From Colivicinus sp022776215 (lineage in GTDB: Bacteria; Bacillota_I; Bacilli_A; Erysipelotrichales; Erysipelotrichaceae): DNA of 50,070 nucleotides. Positions 13,874 through 22,787 of the stretch are shown here, one piece after another. The translations under genes were made by a program, and so were the position numbers. The notes below the pieces were generated by a model, which worked only from the letters and a program-made list of their open reading frames with translations, ran no database searches and had not been told where the DNA came from. The stretch covers positions 1-50,070 of the forward strand of contig JALFIR010000065.1 of NCBI GenBank assembly GCA_022776215.1, in the 5' to 3' direction. Every line of letters starts with the position of its first letter. Position 1 is the first letter of the stretch.

Positions 13874-15238
13874 ATGAATATTAAAATGGCATTGTTGTAT
13901 CTAAGGAAAAATTTTAATAAGACATTGGCGTTGTTGATGTGTGTTTTCTTATTTTCATTCTTATTTCTATCGGTTTTGTCTATTAATAAGATTAGCGCTA
14001 ACTTAAAAGAAGGACTTGTAAGTGATTTAACATACGATATAAGAATTAAAAATAGATTGTGTAAGGTTGATGGTGGGCGGGTTATTGAAAATGATTATGA
14101 TTTCAACAATGAGTTTCAAGCAATCTATAAGATATTTAATGATTATGATTCTCATTATGATTTGTATGTAAAAATTCAAGTTGGCAATGAAGATGTTTAT
14201 TACTTATATGGAAGTGATTCTACTTATTTAGAACAACATGATATTGAACTAGTTGAGGGAAGAACTTTTCTAGAAGGCTCTAATGAGGTGCTTGTTAACG
14301 AAAGGATGTTAATAGGCGATAGAAGTGTTGAAATTGGTGATGTGATTTCTGTTCCTGTAGCTTATAAATTACCAAACGATAACAAATTCTTTCCTCTTAT
14401 AGATCATTATATTGATTATGAAGTTGTTGGCCTTTATAAGAGCCGTAATATTGATATCACAAATTATGAGAATGAATATATGCTTAATAATAGGATTTAT
14501 TTAAGCAGAGAAAATGTTCTTGATTATTATGATGATTATATAAGTCTTTTTAAGGATCATAATATAAAAACTGTTGTAAACAATAATAATTATGTATTGA
14601 ATGTAAAGTTTGTCGATGCTTATATAACGTTGGCTTCTTATGATGAAATGGAAGATGTTTATGTTGATGTTAAAAATAAACTAAGAAGCATTAATGGCAA
14701 AATTAGTTCGCTAGGTGATAAGTATGAGATAGAATCAAATACTGAATATGTTGATAGTATTATTTCGCCATTTGTAATGCTTACTGATAATGTTAAGAAT
14801 GTTTTTGGCATTATGTATCTAGTATTTTTGATGATTATCGCTTTGTTTATAATGATTGAAATAAAAAATAGAACAAGAGAATTTGGAATTAAGAATGTTC
14901 TTGGAGTAAAAGATAGTGATAATATTAAAACATTCGTCATGGAAAAGTTAATGATTATTACCGGCGGTATATGTTCAGCTTATATTGTTTACTTACTAAG
15001 TTATAATTCTATTATTTCTTCTTATATTAATAAGAGAATAAATTTAGAGAATGATATATTAAATTTAATAGGTGTCAAACATCAATTTATATTTGATAAT
15101 ATCAATCATTCATATCTAATTAGTCCAATATATTTCATTGTTTATATGTTGGCTACTTTAACTGTTTGTGCTTTGTTGGTAGTGTTGTTGTTTAAGATGA
15201 ATAAGCCAAAAAAGATTAAAGATTGTTTGTTACATTAA
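13874..15238 (+). CDS. ABC transporter permease, FtsX/MacB-like (second of pair)
   Basis: A 454-residue permease with the same plan as the preceding gene: one N-terminal helix (LALLMCVFLFSFLFLSVLSI), an extracellular domain of about 270 residues, then three helices near 310-330, 355-375 and 415-440. NRTREFGIKNVLGVK after the second helix is the FtsX-family cytoplasmic coupling element (pattern REFGI-x-R/N-x-LG) that contacts the ATPase. The extracellular block YEVVGLYKSRN recurs in its paralogue at 31549-32946. It starts 2 bp after the first permease and precedes the ATPase by 9 bp, so the three form one exporter operon. Confidence 0.87.
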   Translation: MNIKMALLYLRKNFNKTLALLMCVFLFSFLFLSVLSINKISANLKEGLVSDLTYDIRIKNRLCKVDGGRVIENDYDFNNEFQAIYKIFNDYDSHYDLYVKIQVGNEDVYYLYGSDSTYLEQHDIELVEGRTFLEGSNEVLVNERMLIGDRSVEIGDVISVPVAYKLPNDNKFFPLIDHYIDYEVVGLYKSRNIDITNYENEYMLNNRIYLSRENVLDYYDDYISLFKDHNIKTVVNNNNYVLNVKFVDAYITLASYDEMEDVYVDVKNKLRSINGKISSLGDKYEIESNTEYVDSIISPFVMLTDNVKNVFGIMYLVFLMIIALFIMIEIKNRTREFGIKNVLGVKDSDNIKTFVMEKLMIITGGICSAYIVYLLSYNSIISSYINKRINLENDILNLIGVKHQFIFDNINHSYLISPIYFIVYMLATLTVCALLVVLLFKMNKPKKIKDCLLH

Positions 15239-15247
15239 GGAGTGTTT

Positions 15248-15907
15248 ATGAGGTTAGAAGTTAAGGATGTTTGTTTTTCTTATCAGGATGGAGAATCAAA
15301 GAAAGAAATATTTAATGGGGCAAGTTGTGAGTTTTTGGATAAAAAATTCTATTGTATTACTGGTCCATCTGGCTGTGGCAAATCTACACTATTATCACTT
15401 TTAGGTACTATAGATAAATGTGAGGATGGTTCAATTCTTTTGGATGGAAATGATATTTTTGATGATGAAAGTACATATAGAAAGAAGAAAGTTGGTTTTG
15501 TGTTCCAAGATTATAATTTGATTAACTATTTAGATGGTTTTGAAAATGTGGCTTTGGCGATGGAAATTGCAGGTAACAAGAAAGATGAAAATAGAATCTA
15601 TGGTGCTTTAAGTGTCGTTGGTATTGATAAAACAACGGCTAAAAGAAAGGCTAATAGGTTGTCTGGTGGTGAAAAACAAAGAATCGCAATCGCAAGAGCT
15701 TTGATAAATAATCCTGAAATAATATTGGCTGATGAACCAACGGGCAATTTGGATGTTGATAATTCTAATATGATAGTTGATATATTTTTAAAATTAGCTC
15801 ATGAATATGATAAGTGTGTAATTATGGTTACTCATAATCCCGATATTGCGAAAGTGTGTGATGAAGAATATTCTATTTCCAATAAAAACATTGTTAGAAA
15901 GAAGTAA
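15248..15907 (+). CDS. ABC transporter ATPase, MacB/LolD-like
   Basis: A 219-residue ATPase for the two permeases upstream. Walker A is TGPSGCGKST, the Q-loop is VFQDYNL, the signature LSGGEKQR, Walker B IILADEPTGNLD, and the switch His lies in VTHN. The DEPTGNLD string is typical of the MacB/LolD/FtsE group that pairs with FtsX-like permeases. The start at 15248 is preferred since AAGGAG lies at the correct distance; a GTG six bases upstream is the alternative. It is the only ATPase of this type in the window, so it could also energise the orphan permease pair at 29949-32946. Three 32-bp-spaced repeats follow directly after its stop. Confidence 0.94.
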   Translation: MRLEVKDVCFSYQDGESKKEIFNGASCEFLDKKFYCITGPSGCGKSTLLSLLGTIDKCEDGSILLDGNDIFDDESTYRKKKVGFVFQDYNLINYLDGFENVALAMEIAGNKKDENRIYGALSVVGIDKTTAKRKANRLSGGEKQRIAIARALINNPEIILADEPTGNLDVDNSNMIVDIFLKLAHEYDKCVIMVTHNPDIAKVCDEEYSISNKNIVRKK

Positions 15908-15988
15908 TGGCTCTAAAAATGTTTGATATTTGTAAAAATTGGCTCTAAAAATGTTGTTGAACTTAAAATATTGGCTCTATTTTTTGTA
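15908..15988 (+). repeat. Three repeats with exact 32-bp period
   Basis: TGGCTCTAAAAATGTT occurs at 15908-15923 and identically at 15940-15955. A third shortened copy (TGGCTCTA) sits at 15972-15979, so the starts are exactly 32 bp apart, about three helical turns. The intervening 16 bp are not conserved. The array fills the gap between the exporter ATPase and the DUF4143 ATPase gene and might be an operator array, or debris of insertion-sequence ends. Confidence 0.7.
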
Positions 15989-16038
15989 TACAAAATAATT
16001 CATATTCCTTATAATGATGATATACGGAGGGTTTTTGT

Positions 16039-17376
16039 ATGTCTTATTTAAAAAGAAAGATAGATATTTATTTAAATAATTGGTTTCATGATGCAGATAA
16101 AAAGCCTTTGATTATTAAGGGTGCTAGACAAATAGGTAAGACTGAATCTATTAGGCGTTTTGCGAGCACTCATTATGATAATGTTGTGGAAATAAATTTT
16201 GTTGAAAGTCCATATTTTAAAACGATATTAGCTGATGGCTATAATCCAAATGAAATAATAAAGAATATTACAAGAATCAATCCAGATATTGAATTTATAG
16301 AAGGTAAGACTTTAATATTTTTTGATGAGATTCAATCGTTTCCTGATATAGTAACTTCTCTAAAATTCTTTTCTATTGATGGACGCTATGATGTTATTTG
16401 TAGTGGCTCATTATTAGGAGTTAATTATAAACAAATCCAAAGTATTAGTGTTGGTTATAAGGTTGATTATGAGATGCATTCATTAGATTTTGAGGAATTT
16501 CTTTGGGCTAATGGCTATGATGATTCTTTAAAGAAAGAACTTCTTAATAATATGATTGAAGGAAGACCTATTGGTGCGGTAACTTTTGATAAATTAAACA
16601 AATTATTTATTGATTATGTAATATTAGGCGGTATGCCTGAGGTGGTATCCAAATATATAGATTCAAGTTCTTTTTCAAAAACTCGAGAGCTACAAAAACA
16701 AATTTTATCTGCATATAGAGAAGACATTAGAAAATATGCGGATGGTGTTGATCAAACAAGAATTGCTAGAGTGTTTGATGCGATTTCAGTGCAACTTTCG
16801 AAAGAGAATAAGAAGTTCCAAATTACTAAAATTGGGCATGGCGCAAGATTTCATGATTATGCAGGATGCATAGATTGGCTCCAGGATGCAGGCATTATTA
16901 AGAAGTGTTATTGTTTAAACTTTCCAGAATTACCTCTTAAGGGCAATTATGATGATACTAAGTTTAAACTTTATATGGCTGATACTGGATTGCTTGTGGC
17001 AATGTTGGATGATGAAACCCAAATGGATCTTAGGGTTAATAAGAACTTAGGTGTATATAAGGGTGCAATATATGAAAGTATTGTTGGTGAGGCCTTATAT
17101 AAAAGCGGCTATTCTTTGTATTACTACAAGAGAGAAGATAGTTCTTTAGAAGAAGATTTCTTCATTAGAGATATTAATAATTTAATTCCGGTTGAGGTTA
17201 AGGCTAATGGTGGCAAATCTCAATCGATGAAAACATTAATCGAAAGCGAAAAGTATGGTGATATAAAATGGGGTATTAAATTATCTATGAACAATATTGG
17301 TTTTGAGAATAATGTTTATACCTTCCCATACTTTTGTACATTTTTATTAAAAGAATGGTTACAAGTTAGACAATAA
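16039..17376 (+). CDS. DUF4143/AAA_14 family ATPase
   Basis: A 445-residue P-loop ATPase of the archaeal-type ATPase fold. Walker A is GARQIGKTE (about residues 28-36), Walker B is LIFFDEIQ, and CSGSLLG supplies the sensor segment. The central VILGGMPEVV and the C-terminal DUF4143 region (PVEVKANGGKS, with the nuclease-like E-x-K pattern) are diagnostic. These genes are widespread in gut Firmicutes and Bacteroidetes, often in variable spots; biochemical function is not established. The C-terminal PVEVKA resembles restriction-like nuclease cores, so a DNA-directed role is conceivable. The gene has its own GGAGGG ribosome-binding site and stands alone downstream of the 32-bp repeats. Confidence 0.88.
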   Translation: MSYLKRKIDIYLNNWFHDADKKPLIIKGARQIGKTESIRRFASTHYDNVVEINFVESPYFKTILADGYNPNEIIKNITRINPDIEFIEGKTLIFFDEIQSFPDIVTSLKFFSIDGRYDVICSGSLLGVNYKQIQSISVGYKVDYEMHSLDFEEFLWANGYDDSLKKELLNNMIEGRPIGAVTFDKLNKLFIDYVILGGMPEVVSKYIDSSSFSKTRELQKQILSAYREDIRKYADGVDQTRIARVFDAISVQLSKENKKFQITKIGHGARFHDYAGCIDWLQDAGIIKKCYCLNFPELPLKGNYDDTKFKLYMADTGLLVAMLDDETQMDLRVNKNLGVYKGAIYESIVGEALYKSGYSLYYYKREDSSLEEDFFIRDINNLIPVEVKANGGKSQSMKTLIESEKYGDIKWGIKLSMNNIGFENNVYTFPYFCTFLLKEWLQVRQ

Positions 17377-17421
17377 TCTTATTGACAAATATTTTATTTG
17401 TAGGACAATAAAGACAGTAAA

Positions 17422-17605
17422 TAATCTATGTATAGAGGTAGCGACGAAAATTAGTAGTTAAGTGAAGAGGCATCTAATGATCTTTACAAAAGGTAACCGT
17501 CGCCGAATGTATTGGATAGGCATATCTAGTGCATGGGGAATTAGGGAATACCTATTTCACTCCTTCGTAAGAAGTGGCGCTATTGTATATTCGGTTGTCT
17601 AGATG
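17422..17605 (+). promoter_or_regulatory. Lysine riboswitch (L-box)
   Basis: The core follows the L-box order. AGAGGTAGCGACG opens P2; AGTAGT forms the loop E-like element; AAAAGGTAACCGTCGCCGAA closes P2 (GCGACG pairs with CGTCGC). GTGCATGGGG and TAGGGAATACCTA follow, then GGTTGTC before the closing P1 strand (ATCTA at 17424 pairs with TAGAT at 17600). The layout matches known lysine riboswitches element for element, with one extra A after AGAGGT. It lies directly ahead of a terminator and an amino-acid ABC importer, so high lysine should shut off transport. Confidence 0.85.
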
Positions 17606-17637
17606 AATCGTATGTGTGATAGCACATACGATTTTTT
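17606..17637 (+). terminator. Riboswitch-controlled terminator
   Basis: AATCGTATGTG (17606-17616) pairs with CACATACGATT (17623-17633), a perfect 11-bp stem with a 6-nt loop, followed by TTTTTT. As the expression platform of the lysine riboswitch it should form when lysine is bound. Confidence 0.88.
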
Positions 17638-17662
17638 GCTTAATACATTAAAGGGGGTTTAA

Positions 17663-18511
17663 ATGAAAAAGATACTTAGTGTATTAATGACAATTATGAT
17701 GTTAGTGACTTTAAGTGGCTGCATCGTAGATTCTTCTGCTCATAGTGGTGTTGAAGATGGTGTTCTTACTATCGCTATGGAGTGTGCATATGCTCCATAT
17801 AACTGGACACAAACAGATGATTCTAATGGGGCAGTGCCAATTAAGGACACTAGTGATTTCGCAAATGGTTACGATGTAATGATTGCGAAAAGGATTTGCG
17901 AGGCCAATGGATGGGAACTAGAGATTGTAAGAAGTGATTGGGACTCTCTTGTGCCTAGTGTGCAAACTGGTGTAATTGATGCGGTTATTGCAGGACAGTC
18001 AATGACTAAGGAAAGAAGTGAACAGGTAGATTTCGCTGGTCCTTATTATTATGCTAGTTTCGCTATTCTGGTTAAGAAAGATTCACCTTTGGCTAATGCA
18101 ACTTCAATCAAGGACTTTGGTGGTTACAAGGGTACTGCTCAATCAGCTACTATTTGGTATTCTGATTGTTTACCTCAAATGGAAGATGCTTTGATTCAAA
18201 CTGCTGCTGAATCAGCTCCGGCAATGATTATGGGAGTAGAAACTGGTATCTTTGATTTTGCGGTAACTGATTTGCCTACCGCAACAGGCGCTACTATTGC
18301 TTATGATGATTTAAAAATGTTGGATTTTAGCGGTACTGATGGTGATTTTGTATTTGACAATAGAGAAGAACTTGTTAATATCGGCATTTCTTTAAGAAAG
18401 GGTAATACAACTCTTAAGGAAGATATTGATAAGTATTTGAATACACTAACTGTTGAAGATTTTAATGAAATAATGAACGAGGCCATTAAGGTACAGCCTT
18501 TAGGGGAGTAA
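17663..18511 (+). CDS. Amino-acid (probably lysine) ABC transporter binding lipoprotein
   Basis: A 282-residue extracellular solute-binding protein of the polar amino-acid family. The N-terminus is a lipoprotein signal with lipobox LSGC, so Cys20 should be lipidated and hold the protein on the outer face of the membrane. The segments YAPYNW, GYDVMIAKRI, DWDSLVPSVQTGVIDAVIAG and MTKERSEQVDFAGPYY are characteristic of the family; the Arg in ERSEQVDF contacts the ligand carboxylate in relatives. A strong AAGGGGG ribosome-binding site precedes the ATG. The lysine riboswitch upstream argues for lysine as ligand, or a basic amino-acid set that includes it. The permease and ATPase genes follow in the same operon. 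Confidence 0.94.
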   Translation: MKKILSVLMTIMMLVTLSGCIVDSSAHSGVEDGVLTIAMECAYAPYNWTQTDDSNGAVPIKDTSDFANGYDVMIAKRICEANGWELEIVRSDWDSLVPSVQTGVIDAVIAGQSMTKERSEQVDFAGPYYYASFAILVKKDSPLANATSIKDFGGYKGTAQSATIWYSDCLPQMEDALIQTAAESAPAMIMGVETGIFDFAVTDLPTATGATIAYDDLKMLDFSGTDGDFVFDNREELVNIGISLRKGNTTLKEDIDKYLNTLTVEDFNEIMNEAIKVQPLGE

Positions 18512-18517
18512 TATTTT

Positions 18518-19333
18518 ATGTTAATTGATGATATTGTAAAAACGTGGTCGACCTATTCTTCCACATATATGAGTGGTATTAAAAATACTTTACTATTAGC
18601 TTTTGTAGGTACAGTATTTGGTTGTTTAATTGGTTTCTTATGTGGTATTTTACAAACTATTCCATATAAGAAAAACGATAGTGGTATAAAAAAGTTCTTC
18701 ATTAAGGTTTTAAGAGGACTTATTAGAGTCTATGTTGAATTCTTTAGAGGAACTCCAATGGTACTACAGGCTGTATTCTTCTACTATGGTGTTCCATACT
18801 TAACCCAAGGAACAAAGCTATGGAGTAGTGTATGGGCATGTGCAATGTTAGTTGTATCTATTAATACCGGTGCCTATATGGCTGAGACTGTAAGAGGTGG
18901 TATCTTATCAATTGATAAGGGACAAACAGAGGGTGCCAAGGCTATTGGTATGAACCATTGGCAAACAATGTTATATGTAATTATGCCTCAGGTGTTTAAG
19001 AATATTCTTCCTCAAATTGGTAATAACTATATTATTAATGTCAAAGATACTTCAGTAATGTTTGTCATTACCTTTACTGAATTCTTTGCGGCTCATAGAG
19101 CGGTAGTAGGTGCTACTTACTTATATTTCCCTAGTGCTGTTATTGAAATGATTGGTTATTTAACAATGACATTGGTTGCTTCATTTATCTTAAGACTAAT
19201 TGAAAAGAAGATGGCTGGATCTTCTTCATATACACTAGCTACTGTTGATCAATTAGCTCCTACTAGTGGCATTTTAAATTCACCACTTAAGGGCAGCAAC
19301 TATGATGAATATCATAAGGAGGGTGCAAAATAA
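18518..19333 (+). CDS. Amino-acid ABC transporter permease
   Basis: A 271-residue inner-membrane permease of the HisM/GlnP family. The segment GVPYLTQG follows EFFRGTPMVLQAVFFYYG, the classical motif of polar amino-acid permeases. The ATPase-binding EAA loop is EGAKAIGMNHWQTMLYVIMPQ. About five membrane helices are visible (residues 20-45, 85-105 and onwards). It starts 6 bp after the binding-protein gene, and its TAA overlaps the ATG of the ATPase gene (TAATG). Under the lysine riboswitch it probably forms the homodimeric channel for lysine uptake. Confidence 0.94.
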   Translation: MLIDDIVKTWSTYSSTYMSGIKNTLLLAFVGTVFGCLIGFLCGILQTIPYKKNDSGIKKFFIKVLRGLIRVYVEFFRGTPMVLQAVFFYYGVPYLTQGTKLWSSVWACAMLVVSINTGAYMAETVRGGILSIDKGQTEGAKAIGMNHWQTMLYVIMPQVFKNILPQIGNNYIINVKDTSVMFVITFTEFFAAHRAVVGATYLYFPSAVIEMIGYLTMTLVASFILRLIEKKMAGSSSYTLATVDQLAPTSGILNSPLKGSNYDEYHKEGAK

Positions 19334-20070
19334 TGGAACCTATTATTGAAATTAAGCACTTATCTAAGGCTTTTGGTGATCATGTTGTTTTAAAGGATAT
19401 TAACTTTAAGGTAAACAAGGGTGATGTTACTTGTATTATTGGCGCTTCTGGTTCTGGTAAGTCTACAATGTTAAGATGCATTAACTTGTTAGAGACTCCA
19501 AGCGGTGGTGATGTTCTTTATCACGGCGAATCAGTATTGGCTAAAGGCTATAAATTGGATACTTATAGAAGTCATGTTGGTATGTGTTTCCAATCATTTA
19601 ATTTATTTAATAATATGACTGTTTTAGAAAATTGTATTATTGGACAGGTTAAGGTTTTAAAGAAGTCACGTGAAGAAGCTAAAGAGAATGCGCTTATGTA
19701 TCTACAAAAGGTAGGTATGGCTGAATATATTAATGCAAGACCAGATCAAATTTCAGGTGGTCAGAAACAAAGAGTTGCGATCGCTAGAGCATTAGCTATG
19801 GAACCTGAAGTATTGTTGTTTGATGAACCTACAAGTGCCTTGGATCCTGAAATGGTTAACGAAGTATTAACTGTTATGCGAGAATTAGCTAAAGAGGGCA
19901 TGACTATGATTGTTGTTACTCATGAAATGGGCTTTGCGAAACAAGTTTCTAATAGGGTTATCTTTATGGAAGATGGTTTAATTGCGGAAGAGGGTAGTCC
20001 TGAAGAAGTATTTGAACATCCTAAGAACGAAAGAACTAAGGAATTCTTGTCTAAGGTAGTTAATAAATAA
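19333..20070 (+). CDS. Amino-acid ABC transporter ATPase
   Basis: A 245-residue ATPase of the GlnQ/HisP group, which drives import of polar amino acids. Walker A GASGSGKST (about residues 37-45), Q-loop CFQSFNLF, signature ISGGQKQR, Walker B VLLFDEPTSALD and switch His in VTHEMGFA are all intact. The start overlaps the permease stop. A terminator follows at 20077. It is the last gene of the riboswitch-controlled importer operon (17663-20070). Confidence 0.96.
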   Translation: MEPIIEIKHLSKAFGDHVVLKDINFKVNKGDVTCIIGASGSGKSTMLRCINLLETPSGGDVLYHGESVLAKGYKLDTYRSHVGMCFQSFNLFNNMTVLENCIIGQVKVLKKSREEAKENALMYLQKVGMAEYINARPDQISGGQKQRVAIARALAMEPEVLLFDEPTSALDPEMVNEVLTVMRELAKEGMTMIVVTHEMGFAKQVSNRVIFMEDGLIAEEGSPEEVFEHPKNERTKEFLSKVVNK

Positions 20071-20076
20071 GATATA

Positions 20077-20108
20077 AGCTGTTACTATAGGTAATGGCTT
20101 TTATTTTG
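20077..20108 (+). terminator. Terminator after lysine importer operon
   Basis: AGCTGTTAC (20077-20085) pairs with GTAATGGCT (20091-20099), a 9-bp stem with wobble pairs, then TTTTATTTT. Confidence 0.75.
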
Positions 20109-20117
20109 GGCATAAGA

Positions 20118-20143
20118 AAAGCTCTCGTTTGATTGAGAGCTTT
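20118..20143 (-). terminator. Terminator of ppdK (works on both strands)
   Basis: AAAGCTCTC (20118-20126) and GAGAGCTTT (20135-20143) form a perfect 9-bp stem with an 8-nt loop. On the minus strand it follows the ppdK stop and runs into TTTTCTT; its symmetry lets it also stop plus-strand read-through. Confidence 0.85.
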
Positions 20144-20156
20144 AACTATTTATTGA

Positions 20157-22787
20157 CTATCTAGGGAACTTGATAGCAGCTTGAGCAGCAGCAAGTCTTG
20201 CGATAGGTACTCTATAAGGTGAGCAAGAAACATAATTTAATCCAACTTTATGGAAGAATTCGATAGAAGAAGGATCACCACCATGTTCACCACATACACC
20301 TAACTTGATATTAGGTCTTGTAGCTCTACCTTGGTCAGCAGCTAGTTTAACTAGTACGCCTACACCTCTTTGGTCAACTCTTTGGAATGGATCTTGTTCA
20401 TAGATCTTAGCGTTGTAGTAATCACCTAAGAACTTAGCAGCATCATCTCTTGAGAAACCAAATGTCATTTGTGTTAAGTCGTTTGTACCGAATGAGAAGA
20501 ATTCAGCTTCTCTAGCGATTTCACCAGCTAAGATAGCAGCACGAGGGATTTCAATCATAGTACCAACATGGTAGCTTAACTTGATATCGCTTCTGGCAAT
20601 CATTTCTTGAGCAGTCTTAACAACGATATCCTTAACGAACTTTAATTCCTTAACATCACCAACAAGTGGGATCATGATTTCAGGAACTACATTCCAATCT
20701 GGATGCTTTCTTTGAGTGTTAATAGCAGCACCGATAACAGCCTTAGTTTGAGTTTCAGCAATTTCAGGATAAGTAACAGCTAATCTACAACCTCTATGAC
20801 CCATCATTGGGTTAACTTCATGTAAGTTAGCGATAATAGCCTTTAATTCATCAACTGGCATGTTCATATCAACAGCTAATTCAACGATTTCCTTTTCGCC
20901 TGTAGGAACGAATTCATGCAAAGGTGGATCTAAGTAACGAATAGTCACTGGATTACCTTCCATAGCTTCATAGATACCTTCGAAGTCAGCTTGTTGTAAA
21001 GCTAATACTTTTTCAAGAGCTGCCTTTCTTTGTTCAACAGTCTTAGAAACGATCATTTCTCTGATAGCCTTGATCTTAGTAGCTTCGAAGAACATATGTT
21101 CAGTTCTAACAAGACCAATACCTTCAGCACCGAATTCTAATGCTTGCTTAGCATCACGAGGAGTATCAGCATTAGTTCTAATCTTTAGATCTCTTCTCTC
21201 ATCTGCCCAGTCCATGAAACGCTTGAAGTAACCAGAAATTGTAGCAGGTTCTGTAGGAATAGCTTCGCCATATACGCAACCTGTAGTACCATCTAATGAA
21301 ATCCAATCGAATTCATGATATGTCTTGCCATTTAATTCAAATGTCTTAGTTTCATAGTTGATCTTAATATCACCACAACCAGATACACAGCATTCACCCA
21401 TACCTCTAGCAACTACAGCAGCGTGAGATGTCATACCACCTCTAACTGTTAGTACACCTTCAGCAACAGCCATACCTTCGATATCTTCTGGAGAAGTTTC
21501 AAGTCTTACTAGAACTACCTTCTTACCCTTAGCATGTTCATCCTTAGCATCTTCAGCTGAGAATACGATTTGACCACATGCAGCACCAGGAGAAGCAGCT
21601 AGACCCTTAGTAATAGGAGTAGCGTTCTTTAATGCTTCAGCATTGAATTGAGGATGTAATAGAGAATCTAATTGCTTAGGTTCAACCATCAATAATGCCT
21701 TATCAGTATCAACTAAACCTTCATCAACCATGTCACAAGCAATCTTTAATGCAGCAGCAGCTGTACGCTTACCGTTTCTTGTTTGTAACATGAATAATTT
21801 CTTATGTTCGATAGTGAATTCCATATCTTGCATATCATGGTAATGATGTTCAAGAGTATCACAAATCTTCTTGAATTCTTCATAAGCTTCAGGCATAACT
21901 TCCTTAAGTTGATCGATTGTTTGTGGAGTTCTAACACCAGCAACAACGTCTTCACCTTGAGCGTTCATTAAGAATTCACCAAATAACTTATTTTCACCAG
22001 TAGCTGGGTTTCTTGTGAAGGCAACACCTGTACCACAATCATCACCCATGTTACCGAATACCATCATTTGAACGTTAACTGCAGTTCCCCAAGAAGATGG
22101 GATATCATTTTCCTTACGATAGAAGATAGCTCTTGGGTTATTCCAAGATCTGAATACTGCCTCGATAGCTCTTTCTAATTGAACATTAGTATCTTGAGGG
22201 AAGTCTTCATTTAAGTTTTCCTTATAGAATGCCTTAAATCTTCTAACTAATTCTTCCATATCAGCTACATTAAGTTCAGTATCAAGCTTAACGCCCTTAG
22301 CTTCCTTGACTTCATCGATAATTTCTTCGAAACGCTTCTTAGATAATTCCATTACAACATCTGAGAACATTTGAATGAAACGTCTATAAGAGTCATAAGC
22401 GAAACGTCTGTTACCAGTCTTTTCGGCAATTGTTTCAACAACCTTATCATTGATACCTAAGTTAAGGATAGTGTCCATCATACCAGGCATACTTGCTCTT
22501 GCTCCAGATCTAACTGAAACAAGAAGAGGGTTGTTTTCATCACCTAACTTCTTACCAGCTTGTTCTTCAAGTTTTGCTAAACATTCTTTAACTTGAGCCA
22601 TGATGTCGTCGTTGATTTTCTTACCGTCATCATAGTAAGCTGTACAAGCTTCAGTTGAAATTGTGAAACCAAAAGGAACAGGTAGTCCTAGACTTGACAT
22701 TTCAGCTAAGTTAGCACCCTTACCACCAAGAAGTTCACGCATGCTTGCATTGCCTTCTGCAAACATATAAACATATTTCTTGCTCAT
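20157..22787 (-). CDS. ppdK: Pyruvate, phosphate dikinase
   Basis: This cytosolic enzyme interconverts pyruvate, ATP and phosphate with phosphoenolpyruvate, AMP and pyrophosphate. At 876 residues it has the full three-domain structure: N-terminal ATP-grasp domain (GGKGANLAEMSS at about 22-33), central swivelling domain with the phosphorylated His455 in GGMTSHAAVV, and C-terminal PEP/pyruvate TIM barrel ending with Cys832 in GVCGEHGGDP. His455 falls at the same number as in the well-studied clostridial enzyme. An extended -10 (TGATATAAT on the minus strand, 22820-22828) gives a leader of about 27 nt; AAGGAG precedes the ATG. No regulatory-protein gene is adjacent. In anaerobes PPDK often runs glycolytically to gain ATP from pyrophosphate. 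Confidence 0.97.
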   Translation of the reverse strand: MSKKYVYMFAEGNASMRELLGGKGANLAEMSSLGLPVPFGFTISTEACTAYYDDGKKINDDIMAQVKECLAKLEEQAGKKLGDENNPLLVSVRSGARASMPGMMDTILNLGINDKVVETIAEKTGNRRFAYDSYRRFIQMFSDVVMELSKKRFEEIIDEVKEAKGVKLDTELNVADMEELVRRFKAFYKENLNEDFPQDTNVQLERAIEAVFRSWNNPRAIFYRKENDIPSSWGTAVNVQMMVFGNMGDDCGTGVAFTRNPATGENKLFGEFLMNAQGEDVVAGVRTPQTIDQLKEVMPEAYEEFKKICDTLEHHYHDMQDMEFTIEHKKLFMLQTRNGKRTAAAALKIACDMVDEGLVDTDKALLMVEPKQLDSLLHPQFNAEALKNATPITKGLAASPGAACGQIVFSAEDAKDEHAKGKKVVLVRLETSPEDIEGMAVAEGVLTVRGGMTSHAAVVARGMGECCVSGCGDIKINYETKTFELNGKTYHEFDWISLDGTTGCVYGEAIPTEPATISGYFKRFMDWADERRDLKIRTNADTPRDAKQALEFGAEGIGLVRTEHMFFEATKIKAIREMIVSKTVEQRKAALEKVLALQQADFEGIYEAMEGNPVTIRYLDPPLHEFVPTGEKEIVELAVDMNMPVDELKAIIANLHEVNPMMGHRGCRLAVTYPEIAETQTKAVIGAAINTQRKHPDWNVVPEIMIPLVGDVKELKFVKDIVVKTAQEMIARSDIKLSYHVGTMIEIPRAAILAGEIAREAEFFSFGTNDLTQMTFGFSRDDAAKFLGDYYNAKIYEQDPFQRVDQRGVGVLVKLAADQGRATRPNIKLGVCGEHGGDPSSIEFFHKVGLNYVSCSPYRVPIARLAAAQAAIKFPR

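Noticed and set aside
15908..15988. CRISPR-like look of the 32-bp-spaced repeats
   Set aside because: Repeat and spacer are only 16 nt each, the third copy is truncated to 8 nt, and no cas gene is nearby.
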